From Acidobacteriota bacterium (lineage in GTDB: Bacteria > Acidobacteriota > Holophagae > Acanthopleuribacterales > Acanthopleuribacteraceae), in NCBI GenBank assembly GCA_020637335.1, contig JACJWC010000014.1, positions 1 to 64,000 on the forward strand: DNA of 64,000 nucleotides, written 5' to 3'. The notes under the pieces are model-generated. The model was not told the origin of the DNA and made no database searches. It worked only from the letters and a program-made list of their open reading frames with translations. How positions within the stretch are numbered: the first letter of the stretch is position 1; each line of letters opens with the position of its first letter. Positions 44,210-53,483 of this stretch are shown piece after piece. Made by a program: the position numbers and the translations under genes.

Positions 44210-46186
44210 ATGCGCTTTTGGCAACGCTGGGCGGCAGGTGTGGTAGACCATCCTGGCCGAGTATGGTTTTGGCTAGTGGTTATGGTCCTTCCCGCGTTCT
44301 GGGGGTTGAGCCGCCTAGAGGTCAAAACCTCCAACTTTGATTTGGTGGATCCAGGGGATCCCGAGGTGGCACGGCTATTGGCCTTTAATCGGGATTTTGG
44401 CGGAATCAATCCGATTGTGTGGGTGGTCAGCGGGTCGGATCCGAAATTGCGCCACGAATTGGTGGACCAATTGGCCCATTTTGCCCGGCAACACACCTTG
44501 GTAAAAGGTGTGGTGGAGCGCTGGCCCAATGATCGGGGTCAAGTGGATTTTTTGGACGGTGATGGATTAAGTTTGGTCCTGGTCCAGCCGCGCGATCAAA
44601 AGGTACAGGCAAGTTTACTTAAACCCTTAATTGCTGATCTGGAGGCCTGGAACCAGTCCCAAATGAGGCAGTTCTCCGCCGTGAATTTGGGCTTAACTGG
44701 GATTCCCGTTTATGCGGTTGCCGATCAAACCTCGATTCAAACCGAGGTCAGTCAAGTTTCGGTTTGGTCGCTCATTGGCGTTCTGATTTTGTTTATGCTG
44801 GGGTTTCATCGTTTTTTTCATCCGCTTTTGGCTGTGGGTGTCTTGTGTTTGGTGGTTTTGGTCAGTGTGGGCTGGACTGCAATTTGGCCCGGATATTTGA
44901 CCCATGTCAGTGGCACATTTGCCTCGATCCTGATCGGGTTGGGTGTGGATTTCAGTATTCATTTCATTCATCGCCTGGAACAAATGCCGCAAGCAGATTG
45001 GCGCGAACGGGTAAAACAAACGATTGCCGTTTCGGGACCCGCCCTGGCGACCGGAGCCTTAACGTCCGCTGCTGTGTTTTTATCGCTGCTTGGATCCGGG
45101 TTTCAGGGCTTTAGTGAATTGGGTTGGATTGCTGGTGGTGGCTTGCTGATTTGCCTGATCGCTACAACAACTGTTTTGCCCTTGCTTCTCTTGCGAACGC
45201 GGCCATTACCGCAAGTCTCCCCGCAAACAGAATGGACGCTGCCCGGCTACTTCGCTTGGCCTTTATTGGTCGGTGGTCTGCTGCTAGGCGCATGGCGCAA
45301 TCCCGGCTTTGATAGCAACTACCTCAGTCTTCAGCCCCAGCAAAGTTCGGCGGTGTTCTGGGAAAAGCAGCTGGTTGAGCATTCGGATTGGAACACGCAG
45401 TTCATGGGTTTTCGCGTTAACGATCTACAAGCTTGGCTGACTCTAAAACAAAAATTGCGAAACCAAGCCTCGGTGGGCCGGGTCTTATGCCCCTTACAAT
45501 GGGTGGAACTTCAAAGCGATCCACTCATCGCCAGTTTAGCCCAAAGCCTATTGGCCACCATGCGCAGTCCACAAGGCGATTATCCCGTGTTTGTGTTTCC
45601 GCGGGCCAACGTATGGAATGCCGCTGACCAGACGCCTTTCCTGGAGGATATGCAGGCTATTGACGCCCAGACGACGGGAATGCCTTTGCTGGGCAAAGTC
45701 ATGGTGGACAAAACGCATACAGCGCTGAGGCGAACCGCCATTTGGGGCAGTCTTGCCATTTTGTTGGTGCTCATTCTGGATTTTCGCAAGGTGCGCCTCA
45801 TTCTGTTGGCCTGCCTGGTTCCGGCATTGACACTGTGGACCTTGAAAGGGCTCATGGCGGTTTTGGGTTTGAGTTTTAACCCGCTGAATGTAATGGCAGT
45901 TCCCCTCATATTAGGCATTGCGGTTGATGATGGCGTACATCTTCTGCACCGGACGCAACAAGAAGGCGGTCGGGTCGCAAGCGCTTTGGGCGGAACCGGT
46001 CGATCCATTGTTCTGACCAGCCTCACAACCCTGTGTGCGTTCGGCATGCTGGCCCTGACCGCGAATCCGGGTTTGGCCTCCTTCGGCCTCATCCTGGTTT
46101 TGGGGGTTGGGCTTGCATTGGTTTTTTCACTTTTGGTTCTACCGGTTATGATGAAGCTATTTCCGATACGTCGGTTGGCACCATGA
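44210..46186 (+). CDS. MMPL/RND family exporter (HpnN-like)
   Basis: 658-aa RND permease with two six-helix halves and two periplasmic loops. Repeated helix-4 signatures GVDFSIHFIHR (first half) and GIAVDDGVHLLHR (second half) carry proton-relay aspartates. The single-chain, periplasm-light layout resembles MMPL and hopanoid exporter HpnN proteins. The ATG at 44210 follows TTGGAGG; the longer in-frame start lies before that site. It is divergent from the YceI operon and its stop is followed directly by a two-component system, which may control it. Substrate is likely a lipid, by family. Confidence 0.87.
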   Translation: MRFWQRWAAGVVDHPGRVWFWLVVMVLPAFWGLSRLEVKTSNFDLVDPGDPEVARLLAFNRDFGGINPIVWVVSGSDPKLRHELVDQLAHFARQHTLVKGVVERWPNDRGQVDFLDGDGLSLVLVQPRDQKVQASLLKPLIADLEAWNQSQMRQFSAVNLGLTGIPVYAVADQTSIQTEVSQVSVWSLIGVLILFMLGFHRFFHPLLAVGVLCLVVLVSVGWTAIWPGYLTHVSGTFASILIGLGVDFSIHFIHRLEQMPQADWRERVKQTIAVSGPALATGALTSAAVFLSLLGSGFQGFSELGWIAGGGLLICLIATTTVLPLLLLRTRPLPQVSPQTEWTLPGYFAWPLLVGGLLLGAWRNPGFDSNYLSLQPQQSSAVFWEKQLVEHSDWNTQFMGFRVNDLQAWLTLKQKLRNQASVGRVLCPLQWVELQSDPLIASLAQSLLATMRSPQGDYPVFVFPRANVWNAADQTPFLEDMQAIDAQTTGMPLLGKVMVDKTHTALRRTAIWGSLAILLVLILDFRKVRLILLACLVPALTLWTLKGLMAVLGLSFNPLNVMAVPLILGIAVDDGVHLLHRTQQEGGRVASALGGTGRSIVLTSLTTLCAFGMLALTANPGLASFGLILVLGVGLALVFSLLVLPVMMKLFPIRRLAP

Positions 46187-46206
46187 ACCTTAACAGGAGC
46201 CCGAAC

Positions 46207-46881
46207 ATGCAAATCCTGGTTGTGGAAGATGATCGAAAAATCTCCGATTTTATAGCGAAAGGCATGCGCGAAGCCGGTTTCAATGTGACCTGTGTGGCAG
46301 ATGGCGATGACGCCTTGGACCTGGCTCAAAGTCGTGAATTCGATCTGGCCATTGTTGATTTGATGATTCCGGGGATAGATGGCATGAGTTTGATCCGTTT
46401 ACTTCGGCGGCGCAAAATCGCCATTCCGATTCTGATCTTGAGTGCCCGACAGGATGTGGAGGACCGTGTTCAAGGACTGCAAACCGGTGCGGACGATTAC
46501 CTCACCAAGCCGTTTGCGTTCTCTGAACTGTTGGCTCGGGTCCAAGCCCTGATCCGGCGTGGACGCGGGGTGACGGAACCCAACCAACTGAAATTTGCCG
46601 ATCTGACCATTGATTTACTCACCCGCAAGGTGACCCGTGGGGACAGTGTTATAGAGCTGCAGAACAAGGAGTTTCAGTTGTTGGTTTACCTGATGCGCCA
46701 TCCCAATATGGTGGTCAGTAAAACCATGATTATCGAAAACGTTTGGAACTATTATTTCGATCCCCAAACCAACATTGTCGAGGCGCGTATCTCGCGTCTG
46801 CGCGACAAAATTGACAAACCGTTTGCCCATAAATTGATTCAAACGGTTAAAGGTGTGGGTTATGTTCTCCGGGAGGATTAG
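46207..46881 (+). CDS. OmpR-family response regulator
   Basis: About 224 aa. N-terminal receiver with VEDDRK, phospho-acceptor Asp in AIVDLMIPGIDG, switch LSAR and lysine LTKPFA; C-terminal winged helix with VTRGDSVIELQNKEFQLL-type recognition start and the ISRLRDKID loop. The ATG at 46207 is preceded by AGGAG seven bases away; an ATG at 46183 overlaps the exporter's stop. It is followed by its kinase with a 20-base overlap. Likely regulates the MMPL exporter operon. Confidence 0.93.
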   Translation: MQILVVEDDRKISDFIAKGMREAGFNVTCVADGDDALDLAQSREFDLAIVDLMIPGIDGMSLIRLLRRRKIAIPILILSARQDVEDRVQGLQTGADDYLTKPFAFSELLARVQALIRRGRGVTEPNQLKFADLTIDLLTRKVTRGDSVIELQNKEFQLLVYLMRHPNMVVSKTMIIENVWNYYFDPQTNIVEARISRLRDKIDKPFAHKLIQTVKGVGYVLRED

Positions 46882-48283
46882 CCGGTTCTGGCAACGCCTA
46901 TCCGTTCGGGTCCTATTGGTTTCCAGCCTCATCTGGCTTGGTGCGTTGTTGGTGACCTACTTGTATTTGGCTAATCACTTGCGCAGCCAGGCATTAGCGC
47001 GTTTGGATGAAGAATTAAAAACTGCGGTATTTCTGGCAACCCACCTGATTGATTCGATTGAGGGTGAAGTGGATACGGAAACCCTTCGTGAAGAAGTGGA
47101 GCACGTGAGCCTGATTTATGGTGGAAGCCATTGTTTTGTTGTCGTTTTTGATGCCCAAGGAAACGAGGTGGTGGCGACCGATCGCAGCAGTTGGCCAGTC
47201 TTTGAGCCACCCCGACCCGCGCAAACTGGCTTTTTGACGGCTTTCGTTATACAGACCCACGTCCTTCAGGGACATCCGGGTTATCGATCGATTTTTTACG
47301 CCCATCCCAACGGCCTTATTTTCGAAGTGGGATTCTCTCTGGCCGAAATGCAGCGCGAATTGACAACCAATTTGCGCGCCTTGGGTTATGGGGTGGGCCT
47401 TGCCTTTTTGCTCAGTTTAGTGCTGGGAACCATCGTTCTGAAACGCACCTTGCGCGGGATTCGTACGATTAGTTTGGAATCGCGCAAGATACGAACATTA
47501 AACGATTTATCGCATCGCATTGCACTGCCCACCGGGAGTTACGAGACGGATGAATTGGCTTTGACCCTCAATCAGATGGTGGCCAATGTGGACCACTTGG
47601 TATCGACCCAGCGCCAGGTGGTCAATCATATTGCCCATGATGTGCGATCGCCCGTTACGCGATTGCGGGCACTAGGTGAAAGTGCCAGTCGCGACCCCAA
47701 TTTTGATCGTGAAGATTGGGCCGGCCAAGTGGTGGAAGATTGTGACCGGCTTCTGCATTTGGTCAATCAGTTACTCGAAATTGCCCAGGCTGAAAGTGGC
47801 TTATTGCGCCTTGAAATAGAGACGATCGATTTGAACGAACTACTGGAGGATGCAATTGACCTGTTCCATATTCTTGCAGAAGAAAAGAATTTGGAGCTGG
47901 TTAAGCAGGATGCCTCTGATTCGGTTTGTGTGCAGACGGATCGCCGCCTCTTGCAGCGGCTCTGTTCAAACCTGCTCGACAATGCATTGAAATACACGCA
48001 AGCAGGCCAGATTCGGCTTGGCACGTTGGTTGAACCGGGCAAGGTTGGCTTTTTTATTGAGGATACTGGCATGGGTATGGACCCAGAACAGGTCTCGCAA
48101 GTCTTTGAGCGTTTTTATCGCGGGGATCCGGCGCGTACCCAGCCGGGATTTGGCCTGGGGTTGGCCTTTTGCCATGCCGCCGCTAAAGCCATGAATGCCG
48201 AATTGGTCTGCCACAGTGAACTTGGGGTGGGCACGCGCTTTGAATTGCGCTTCAGTGTTTCACTCGATAATGAGGATGTGTAA
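46862..48283 (+). CDS. Membrane sensor histidine kinase
   Basis: 473 aa with two membrane helices (about 14-36 and 175-195), a periplasmic domain of about 135 residues, HAMP, HisKA with NHIAHDVRSPVTRLRAL, and an ATPase domain (CSNLLDNALKYT, EDTGMGM, GFGLGLAFCHA). ATG 46862 is preferred with AAGGTG upstream; a GTG at 46853 would add three residues. Coupled to the OmpR regulator; ends in a 24-base tail-to-tail overlap with the PstS-like gene. Confidence 0.91.
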   Translation: MFSGRISRFWQRLSVRVLLVSSLIWLGALLVTYLYLANHLRSQALARLDEELKTAVFLATHLIDSIEGEVDTETLREEVEHVSLIYGGSHCFVVVFDAQGNEVVATDRSSWPVFEPPRPAQTGFLTAFVIQTHVLQGHPGYRSIFYAHPNGLIFEVGFSLAEMQRELTTNLRALGYGVGLAFLLSLVLGTIVLKRTLRGIRTISLESRKIRTLNDLSHRIALPTGSYETDELALTLNQMVANVDHLVSTQRQVVNHIAHDVRSPVTRLRALGESASRDPNFDREDWAGQVVEDCDRLLHLVNQLLEIAQAESGLLRLEIETIDLNELLEDAIDLFHILAEEKNLELVKQDASDSVCVQTDRRLLQRLCSNLLDNALKYTQAGQIRLGTLVEPGKVGFFIEDTGMGMDPEQVSQVFERFYRGDPARTQPGFGLGLAFCHAAAKAMNAELVCHSELGVGTRFELRFSVSLDNEDV

Positions 48284-48673
48284 ATGGTTGCGTTCGAGTT
48301 CTTCTTCACTGACTTGTGGGATGTAGGCAATAAATCCGGGATTGCGTTCAACCATGACGACCGCTAACGCCCAACTGCCCGCATTGATTGGATGGGGCGC
48401 ACCGCTGTCGATGCCTTGTGTCAGCCAGTAATTGTCCAAATCAAATCCGTTGGGAAACAGCCAGGCTTCAAATGCTTGGCGGACAGGATCTTTTTTGCGC
48501 AACTGAACCGGTCGAACGGGAATGCCATCTATGCGGTCCAGTTTACCGAGATAGATTTGTTTAATTTGGTAATGGGAAAGCTTGGTCAATGTGGTTTGGT
48601 TGGACGTGACTAGGATCCATTCCCCTTCGAATTGGGGTCCGCTGATGAGAATGGAAATGAGCCAAATCGTCAT
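48260..48673 (-). CDS. Short PstS-like periplasmic binding protein
   Basis: 137-aa exported protein. After a signal-like start (MTIWLISILIS) it has LTKLSHYQIKQIYLGKL and PVRPVQLRKKDPVRQAFEAWLF, as in the single-domain PBP-like phosphate-binding homologues; full PstS proteins are about 320 aa, so this is one lobe only. It lies nine bases downstream of the barrel gene, a pairing seen with phosphate-selective-type porins in other Gram-negatives. Function is inferred. Confidence 0.7.
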   Translation of the reverse strand: MTIWLISILISGPQFEGEWILVTSNQTTLTKLSHYQIKQIYLGKLDRIDGIPVRPVQLRKKDPVRQAFEAWLFPNGFDLDNYWLTQGIDSGAPHPINAGSWALAVVMVERNPGFIAYIPQVSEEELERNHLHILIIE

Positions 48674-48681
48674 GCCCCGCC

Positions 48682-49683
48682 TCAGAAAATGAAACCCATC
48701 CACAGGCTGGCTGCGGTGTAATTGCGTTCTTGGTCAAATTCAAAGCGGTGTTCTCCGGCCTCCAGTCGTGTGCGTACTTGTTTGTGCGGCCAAAACGCCA
48801 AAGTCGCCAGCCAAACGCTGTGCTCCTCGCCGCTCCCTTCCAAAAGATCATCGGATCGTTCATAGCGCAGGTGTGCATACCATTGCGGATGAAACTGATA
48901 CTTGATTTGCAGGTAGTAGCCTTCAAGCTTTCCTTCTGGTTTGCCATCGCGCCAAAGCGATTCAGCGCGGAAGCTCAGGTTCTCGCGCCAAATTTTTTGT
49001 TCAAAGTACAGGACCAGGTTTTGGCGATAATAACCTTCCATGTCTCCGGCCTTGTGTTCAAAAAGGGACATGCCAAAACGCGTTCGTTCCAAAATCCAAG
49101 CATTGATATCAATCCCCCAGCCCGGATCGTCATCGTTGCCGACTTCGGTTCCGTTGTCCTGGTAGCCGTTATTGATGTGACCGGCATAGTTGAGTTCTGT
49201 CTTGCCCCAAAAGGAGCGGCCAAAAAAACCAATCCCCACCGATTTATTCGGGATGTATTCATTGGCCTCCAGCACAGGCGTTTCGGTTGTATCCACGAGA
49301 ACCGAGTAATTTTGAGGTTTCCACAGGCCTGCCGGTGTGTTGAATTTGCCGAATTTGAGGTGCATACCGGTACGCCAGCGGTACTCGATATAGGCGCGGT
49401 CCAAGAGGATTTCGCCTTCTGATTCTTCGCCCTGAACCCGGGGCAAATGGCGGAAGCTGAGCTCACCGACGGCCCGCCAGGATTCGTTTAACATGGCGGT
49501 GAAGTGGACATTGACTTGGCGTACATCGAAACGGGGGCTTTCTTCTGAGCGGGAAGAGTTGGCATATTGGCCGTCCAACCATCCACCGAGTTTTAAGCGG
49601 CCCGACAAGAGCTCGATCCGTTGGGGTTCCGGAGACTCGGGTTCTTGTTGCCATAAGAGCAAAGACACAAATAACAGGATCAT
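48682..49683 (-). CDS. Outer-membrane porin (OprO/OprP-like barrel)
   Basis: 333-aa exported barrel. A short signal (MILLFVSLLLWQ) precedes strands such as LKLGGWLDGQY, FDVRQVNVHFTAML and RAYIEYRWRTGMHLKFGKFNTPAGLW, the latter typical of phosphate-selective porin O/P proteins. The protein ends in SLWMGFIF with a terminal Phe, the barrel-assembly signal. It precedes the PstS-like gene in a two-gene operon. Selectivity cannot be read. Confidence 0.8.
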   Translation of the reverse strand: MILLFVSLLLWQQEPESPEPQRIELLSGRLKLGGWLDGQYANSSRSEESPRFDVRQVNVHFTAMLNESWRAVGELSFRHLPRVQGEESEGEILLDRAYIEYRWRTGMHLKFGKFNTPAGLWKPQNYSVLVDTTETPVLEANEYIPNKSVGIGFFGRSFWGKTELNYAGHINNGYQDNGTEVGNDDDPGWGIDINAWILERTRFGMSLFEHKAGDMEGYYRQNLVLYFEQKIWRENLSFRAESLWRDGKPEGKLEGYYLQIKYQFHPQWYAHLRYERSDDLLEGSGEEHSVWLATLAFWPHKQVRTRLEAGEHRFEFDQERNYTAASLWMGFIF

Positions 49684-49760
49684 ACGCCCGTCCTTGGCAA
49701 GATTAATACCAGCATCTTACACGAGGCTTCAGCATGTGGGCAGCCAAATGGACGTGTGGT

Positions 49761-50222
49761 TTAGAACCCCAGGTTGGCAATGCTCATCATGATGTTGAAC
49801 TTGTCATTGGTCATGCGCAAGCGTTTGGTTAAGGTGATAGCAAAGGCCCATAAAAACTTATAACCGATGGTGCTGTTCTTCTCAAAAAGTTCAAGGAGTT
49901 TCTTGGATTCAATGGAAAATAAAGTGGCATCGGTATGCGCAATCGCCCAGGCGGACCTCGGTTCCGAGTCAAGGATGGTCATTTCACCAAAATAGGACTG
50001 CGGTTCCAGAACCGCCAGCGCTTCTTCATTTTTATCGATGAACTTGGAGATGCGGATGGAGCCTTCAATGATCAGGTACAGCGTATCGCCCGGATCGCCT
50101 TCCTTAAACACCACATCCTTGGCCTTGAAATTTTCCACGTGTCCAATAACGAGGACATCGACAAGTTCTTCTTCGGTTAACTCTTGGAACAGGACCGTTT
50201 GTTTAAGGAATTCTTGGTTCAT
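49761..50222 (-). CDS. Cyclic-nucleotide-binding domain protein
   Basis: 153 aa, one cNMP-binding beta-barrel with no DNA-binding or catalytic domain. The phosphate-binding cassette reads YFGEMTILDSEPRSAWAIAH; the front is FKEGDPGDTLYLIIEGSIRI. E and R positions of the cassette are kept, so ligand binding is plausible. Third gene of a CheY, coiled-coil and cNMP-binding trio on the minus strand. Confidence 0.88.
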   Translation of the reverse strand: MNQEFLKQTVLFQELTEEELVDVLVIGHVENFKAKDVVFKEGDPGDTLYLIIEGSIRISKFIDKNEEALAVLEPQSYFGEMTILDSEPRSAWAIAHTDATLFSIESKKLLELFEKNSTIGYKFLWAFAITLTKRLRMTNDKFNIMMSIANLGF

Positions 50223-50252
50223 GTTGGGGTTCCATTAAATGTTAAAGACGGC

Positions 50253-50528
50253 TTACAGATTATCATGGATTTCCCGGAGTTGTTTGCTGACCTCTGAGCG
50301 GACGGTGTCAATACGAGCCAAGCTCTCCGTTTTGCTTTCCCGAATGGTTTGGTCCACCCGCTTCTCCAGTGCGATCAAGTTTTTGTGCATTTCTTCAATG
50401 CTTTTCTTGACGTCCATTATTTCAGCAATTTCCCGGCCTTCTGAGGGATTTGGCTGTTTTAGGATATAGATCACACTCGCGAGTAGGATCGCGTTTAAAC
50501 AGCCAATGAGTACCGCAATAAATTCCAT
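50253..50528 (-). CDS. Small membrane-anchored coiled-coil protein
   Basis: 91 aa: one N-terminal membrane helix (about 3-23) and a charged helical tail from about 35 to 90 with heptad-like spacing (IEEMHKNLIALEKRVDQTI). No family recognised. Lies between a CheY-type receiver and a cNMP-binding protein with gaps of 10 and 30 bases, so probably co-transcribed; it could anchor or link those two proteins. Confidence 0.68.
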   Translation of the reverse strand: MEFIAVLIGCLNAILLASVIYILKQPNPSEGREIAEIMDVKKSIEEMHKNLIALEKRVDQTIRESKTESLARIDTVRSEVSKQLREIHDNL

Positions 50529-50538
50529 AAGTTGCCTG

Positions 50539-50901
50539 TCACCCGTTTATCAGGAGCTCGATTTTCTCTTTTAAGGTTTCGGGTGTAAAGGGTTTTACCA
50601 CGTAATTGTTGACCCCTGCTTTGAGGGCCTCAACGATATCTTCTTTGGCAGCATTCGTGGTCACCATCAGGATGGGAATGCTGGCATGCGCAGTGGTTTT
50701 TACCTTCTTTACAAACTCAAGGCCATCCATTTCGGGCATGTTCCAATCGGTAATGATCAGTTCCACGCCGCCTTCATCCAGACGTTGGAGTCCCTCTTTC
50801 CCGTTTTCGGCCTGGACCACATCTTTGTAGCCGATGCGGTTCAGCGTATTGATAATGATACGTCTCATAGTCGTTGAGTCGTCTATGGTTAAGATTTTCA
50901 A
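50539..50901 (-). CDS. CheY-like single-domain response regulator
   Basis: About 120-aa receiver closely resembling chemotaxis CheY. Intact DDSTTMRRII front, phospho-acceptor in LIITDWNMPEMDG, switch MVTTNAAKEDI and lysine NYVVKPFTPETL. The TTG start at 50901 has GGGAGG about eight bases upstream; a longer frame from 50934 would begin before the ribosome site. It heads the trio with the coiled-coil and cNMP-binding genes. No flagellar or che genes are visible here. Confidence 0.9.
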   Translation of the reverse strand: MKILTIDDSTTMRRIIINTLNRIGYKDVVQAENGKEGLQRLDEGGVELIITDWNMPEMDGLEFVKKVKTTAHASIPILMVTTNAAKEDIVEALKAGVNNYVVKPFTPETLKEKIELLING

Positions 50902-51006
50902 GGTGATTCCTCCCGGACGTGGTTTACTCTCCATCCTCTATCGACATCTCGCAAAATAGTTTGAGTGTTTTCTGACATTTTTTTGAGCTCACTCTCATTT
51001 TGCGGG

Positions 51007-52212
51007 TTAGGGTGCGAAAAGGAAAACGGGAGCGGTATCTGGTGGGCTGAGCGCTGTATGTGCGTCCAGTCGCCCGATCCCGTTGAGTTGGGCAAAGCGA
51101 ATAATATCACCAGATCCCGCCGTTGAAACGGGAAAGGCTGTGGGCACCCCTTCAAAATCTGTCGTCCAGCGAATGGGAAAGTACAAAGGCAAATCAGAAT
51201 GGTTTTGGATGCCAGCAGTCAAGGTTACTGGCACAAACGGCTGGGGATGGTAATGTCCGGTTTGGAGGGCTTGGACCAATGGTAGGAGAAAAAGCGTGGC
51301 ACCGATATAGGCGGATACAGGGTTGCCGGGTAAGCCGAGTAGGATTCGCTGATCCTCATGTTTGCCGACCCACAATGGTTTACCCGGTTTCATTTTGACC
51401 TTGTGAAAAACGCATTGGAACCCGGCAGCCTCCGCTGCTTGGGGGACCCAATCAAAATTGCCCATGGAAACGCCGCCGGACAGAACAATCAGGTCGGCCG
51501 TTTGGTCTTTCAGGAATTGGGTCAAGTCTTCCAGTACATCGGCCCGATGCGGTTGAGATTGCACATCCAAACCGGCGCGACCCAACAAATCGTTTAGTTG
51601 TGGGTTATTGCTGTCATGGATTTGGCCCGATTTTAAGGGTTGACCCAGGGGCACGAGCTCATCGCCTGTCGAACTCAAACAAACGCGAATTTTTCGAATT
51701 ACCGGAACCGTCTCGATACCCTGTGAGGCTAATGCACCTATTTGGCTGGGCCCCAACTTTTGACCTGCACTTAAAAACAATGATCCCGCTTGGACATGCG
51801 AACCCTTTTTTCGGACGTGTTGCCCTGCGGGAACAGAGTGGTTCAGCTTTACTTGATCAGCTTCAAACCGGACTTTTTCAACCATTTCCACCCGATCCGT
51901 TCCCGGCGGCAGCGGTGCGCCGGTCATGATGCGCACGGCCTGGCCCGGCTGGACCGGTTGTGTTTGTCGTGATGCGCCTGCTGCAATTGTTCCTATTAAA
52001 TCGAGATTTAACGAAGTGGTATGGCCGAATGCCACTCCGTCCATGGCGGAAAGATCATCGCTCGGCTGATCCAATCGCGCTGTGATGTCTTGAGCCAAAA
52101 CGCGTCCGCCGATTTGGTCAAGGGGCAGGTGTTCGATTTCCAGGGGTTTCGCCTGGCGAACCTTTGAGGCGAGTTCGCTGAGCATGGCATGGGCTTGTTC
52201 AATGGCGATCAT
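51007..52212 (-). CDS. moeA: Molybdopterin molybdenumtransferase
   Basis: 401-aa enzyme that inserts molybdate into adenylated molybdopterin. Seen: SAMDGVAF in domain I, GQAVRIMTGAPLPPGTD, the active region STGDELVPLG, IHDSNNPQL, the molybdopterin-binding LSGGVSMGNFDWV and LLGLPGNPVSAYI. The ATG at 52212 has GGAGGT five bases upstream. It stands alone between the CheY trio and a divergent zinc-ribbon gene. Confidence 0.95.
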   Translation of the reverse strand: MIAIEQAHAMLSELASKVRQAKPLEIEHLPLDQIGGRVLAQDITARLDQPSDDLSAMDGVAFGHTTSLNLDLIGTIAAGASRQTQPVQPGQAVRIMTGAPLPPGTDRVEMVEKVRFEADQVKLNHSVPAGQHVRKKGSHVQAGSLFLSAGQKLGPSQIGALASQGIETVPVIRKIRVCLSSTGDELVPLGQPLKSGQIHDSNNPQLNDLLGRAGLDVQSQPHRADVLEDLTQFLKDQTADLIVLSGGVSMGNFDWVPQAAEAAGFQCVFHKVKMKPGKPLWVGKHEDQRILLGLPGNPVSAYIGATLFLLPLVQALQTGHYHPQPFVPVTLTAGIQNHSDLPLYFPIRWTTDFEGVPTAFPVSTAGSGDIIRFAQLNGIGRLDAHTALSPPDTAPVFLFAP

Positions 52213-52373
52213 CCGAAACCTCCTGAGCCAAACCATAGCAAATCAGGTTCGGTCCGCCTACGGGAAAGGCCCTCGGCCATCTCGGCCCCCAGGTTGAACA
52301 ATTCCTGCTTGTCCGATGTTCGTTTTGGCTCTGGCTTTGTGGTATAAACGGTTCAAAACGTTGAGGAGTTCTC

Positions 52374-53468
52374 ATGATCCTGGAGTGCCCAAGTTGTTCT
52401 GCCCGCTACAAGGTAGATGCTTCGCTTATTCCTGTACAGGGGAAAAAGGTACGCTGTAAAAAATGCAATTCCATATTCAAGGCCGATTCCGAAGGCAATT
52501 GTGAATTGCTGGAAGCGGGTGAAGCGGCTCCTACCAAGCCGGAGCCCGAAAAACCAAAAACGCAACCTGCTGCGGCTGCAACCGTTATGATCGATTCCGC
52601 TCAGATTCAGGCCATGGTCGCCAAAGGTTCCAAACCACCTGCCCCCCCGGTACCGCAAAATGTGGTCGTCGAACAGAAACCGCCACAAAAAGCGCCAGTA
52701 CGTGACCCACTTGCTCAGTTGGGCGATTTTGAAGCTCCGCGCAAGCCGGCCACCGATTTCCCTGAAATGGGTGAAAGTTCGGAAGAATTTACCAAACCCG
52801 ACTGGGATGCGCCGGTTGGGTTCGGTACGGTACGCATGAAGACTGTTGAGCAACCCAACAACTTCTCCACCCAAAGCATGCCTGTTGCCAAGTTTGAACC
52901 GCCAAAACCGCCTGCAGAAGCCAAAAATTCCGAAGAGTCCCCGCTCTTTTCAGAGTTGGATCAGTTTGATTTCGGCGTATCCAAAAAGGCCGAACCGCCT
53001 GCGCCGCCCCAAAACGAACTGGGCGATTTGAGTTTCGGTCTCGACCAGGAGCCTGAACCTGAATTTGAATCCAATACGATCATGGCCAATACGTCCTTTG
53101 ATGAAATCAAGCACGACGTACCCGATCCGGTCGGTTTTGCAGATATTGAGACCAATTTTGGGCCACCTGCGCCCAAACCCGCCGCATCGCCTGCTGCGGA
53201 TCCGCAACCTAGTGCGGGCCCCGTCTTTCAGGCGCGCATTGAGAAACAAATTTATCCCCGTTTGTCCTTGGATGTGGTCGAGCGCTGGGTGCGCGAAGGC
53301 CGATTGCTCGAGTCGGATGAACTCGCCCATCAAGGTTCCAATGATTTTCAACGGGCAGATGCCTATCCGGAAATCAAGGCACTCTTCCAACAGTATTATG
53401 GAAAACCCAAAAGCTCCGATAAACCTGCTGAAAAGAAAGGTTTTTTTGCCCGCCTCTTCGGGCGATGA
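52374..53468 (+). CDS. MJ0042-type zinc-ribbon protein with GYF-like C-terminus
   Basis: 364 aa, soluble. An N-terminal zinc ribbon (C5, C8, C28, C31; MILECPSC, VRCKKCNSIF) of the MJ0042 finger type is followed by about 240 residues of low-complexity, Pro/Glu-rich sequence, then a short C-terminal fold, YPRLSLDVVERWVREGRLL and SDELAHQGSNDFQRADAYPE, that resembles the tail of GYF_2 domains. Zinc ribbon plus GYF recalls the cytosolic part of Myxococcus GltJ/AgmX, but the homology is loose. GAGGAG precedes the ATG. The next gene follows by 15 bases. Confidence 0.75.
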   Translation: MILECPSCSARYKVDASLIPVQGKKVRCKKCNSIFKADSEGNCELLEAGEAAPTKPEPEKPKTQPAAAATVMIDSAQIQAMVAKGSKPPAPPVPQNVVVEQKPPQKAPVRDPLAQLGDFEAPRKPATDFPEMGESSEEFTKPDWDAPVGFGTVRMKTVEQPNNFSTQSMPVAKFEPPKPPAEAKNSEESPLFSELDQFDFGVSKKAEPPAPPQNELGDLSFGLDQEPEPEFESNTIMANTSFDEIKHDVPDPVGFADIETNFGPPAPKPAASPAADPQPSAGPVFQARIEKQIYPRLSLDVVERWVREGRLLESDELAHQGSNDFQRADAYPEIKALFQQYYGKPKSSDKPAEKKGFFARLFGR

Positions 53469-53483
53469 TCGTGAGGATCTAGC

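Noticed and set aside
45580..46329. Open frame of 249 codons on the minus strand
   Set aside because: It lies antisense to the MMPL exporter and OmpR regulator genes, has no ribosome site and a composition typical of a reverse-frame shadow.
48730..49422. Open frame of 230 codons on the plus strand
   Set aside because: Antisense to the porin gene and without recognisable domain or ribosome site.
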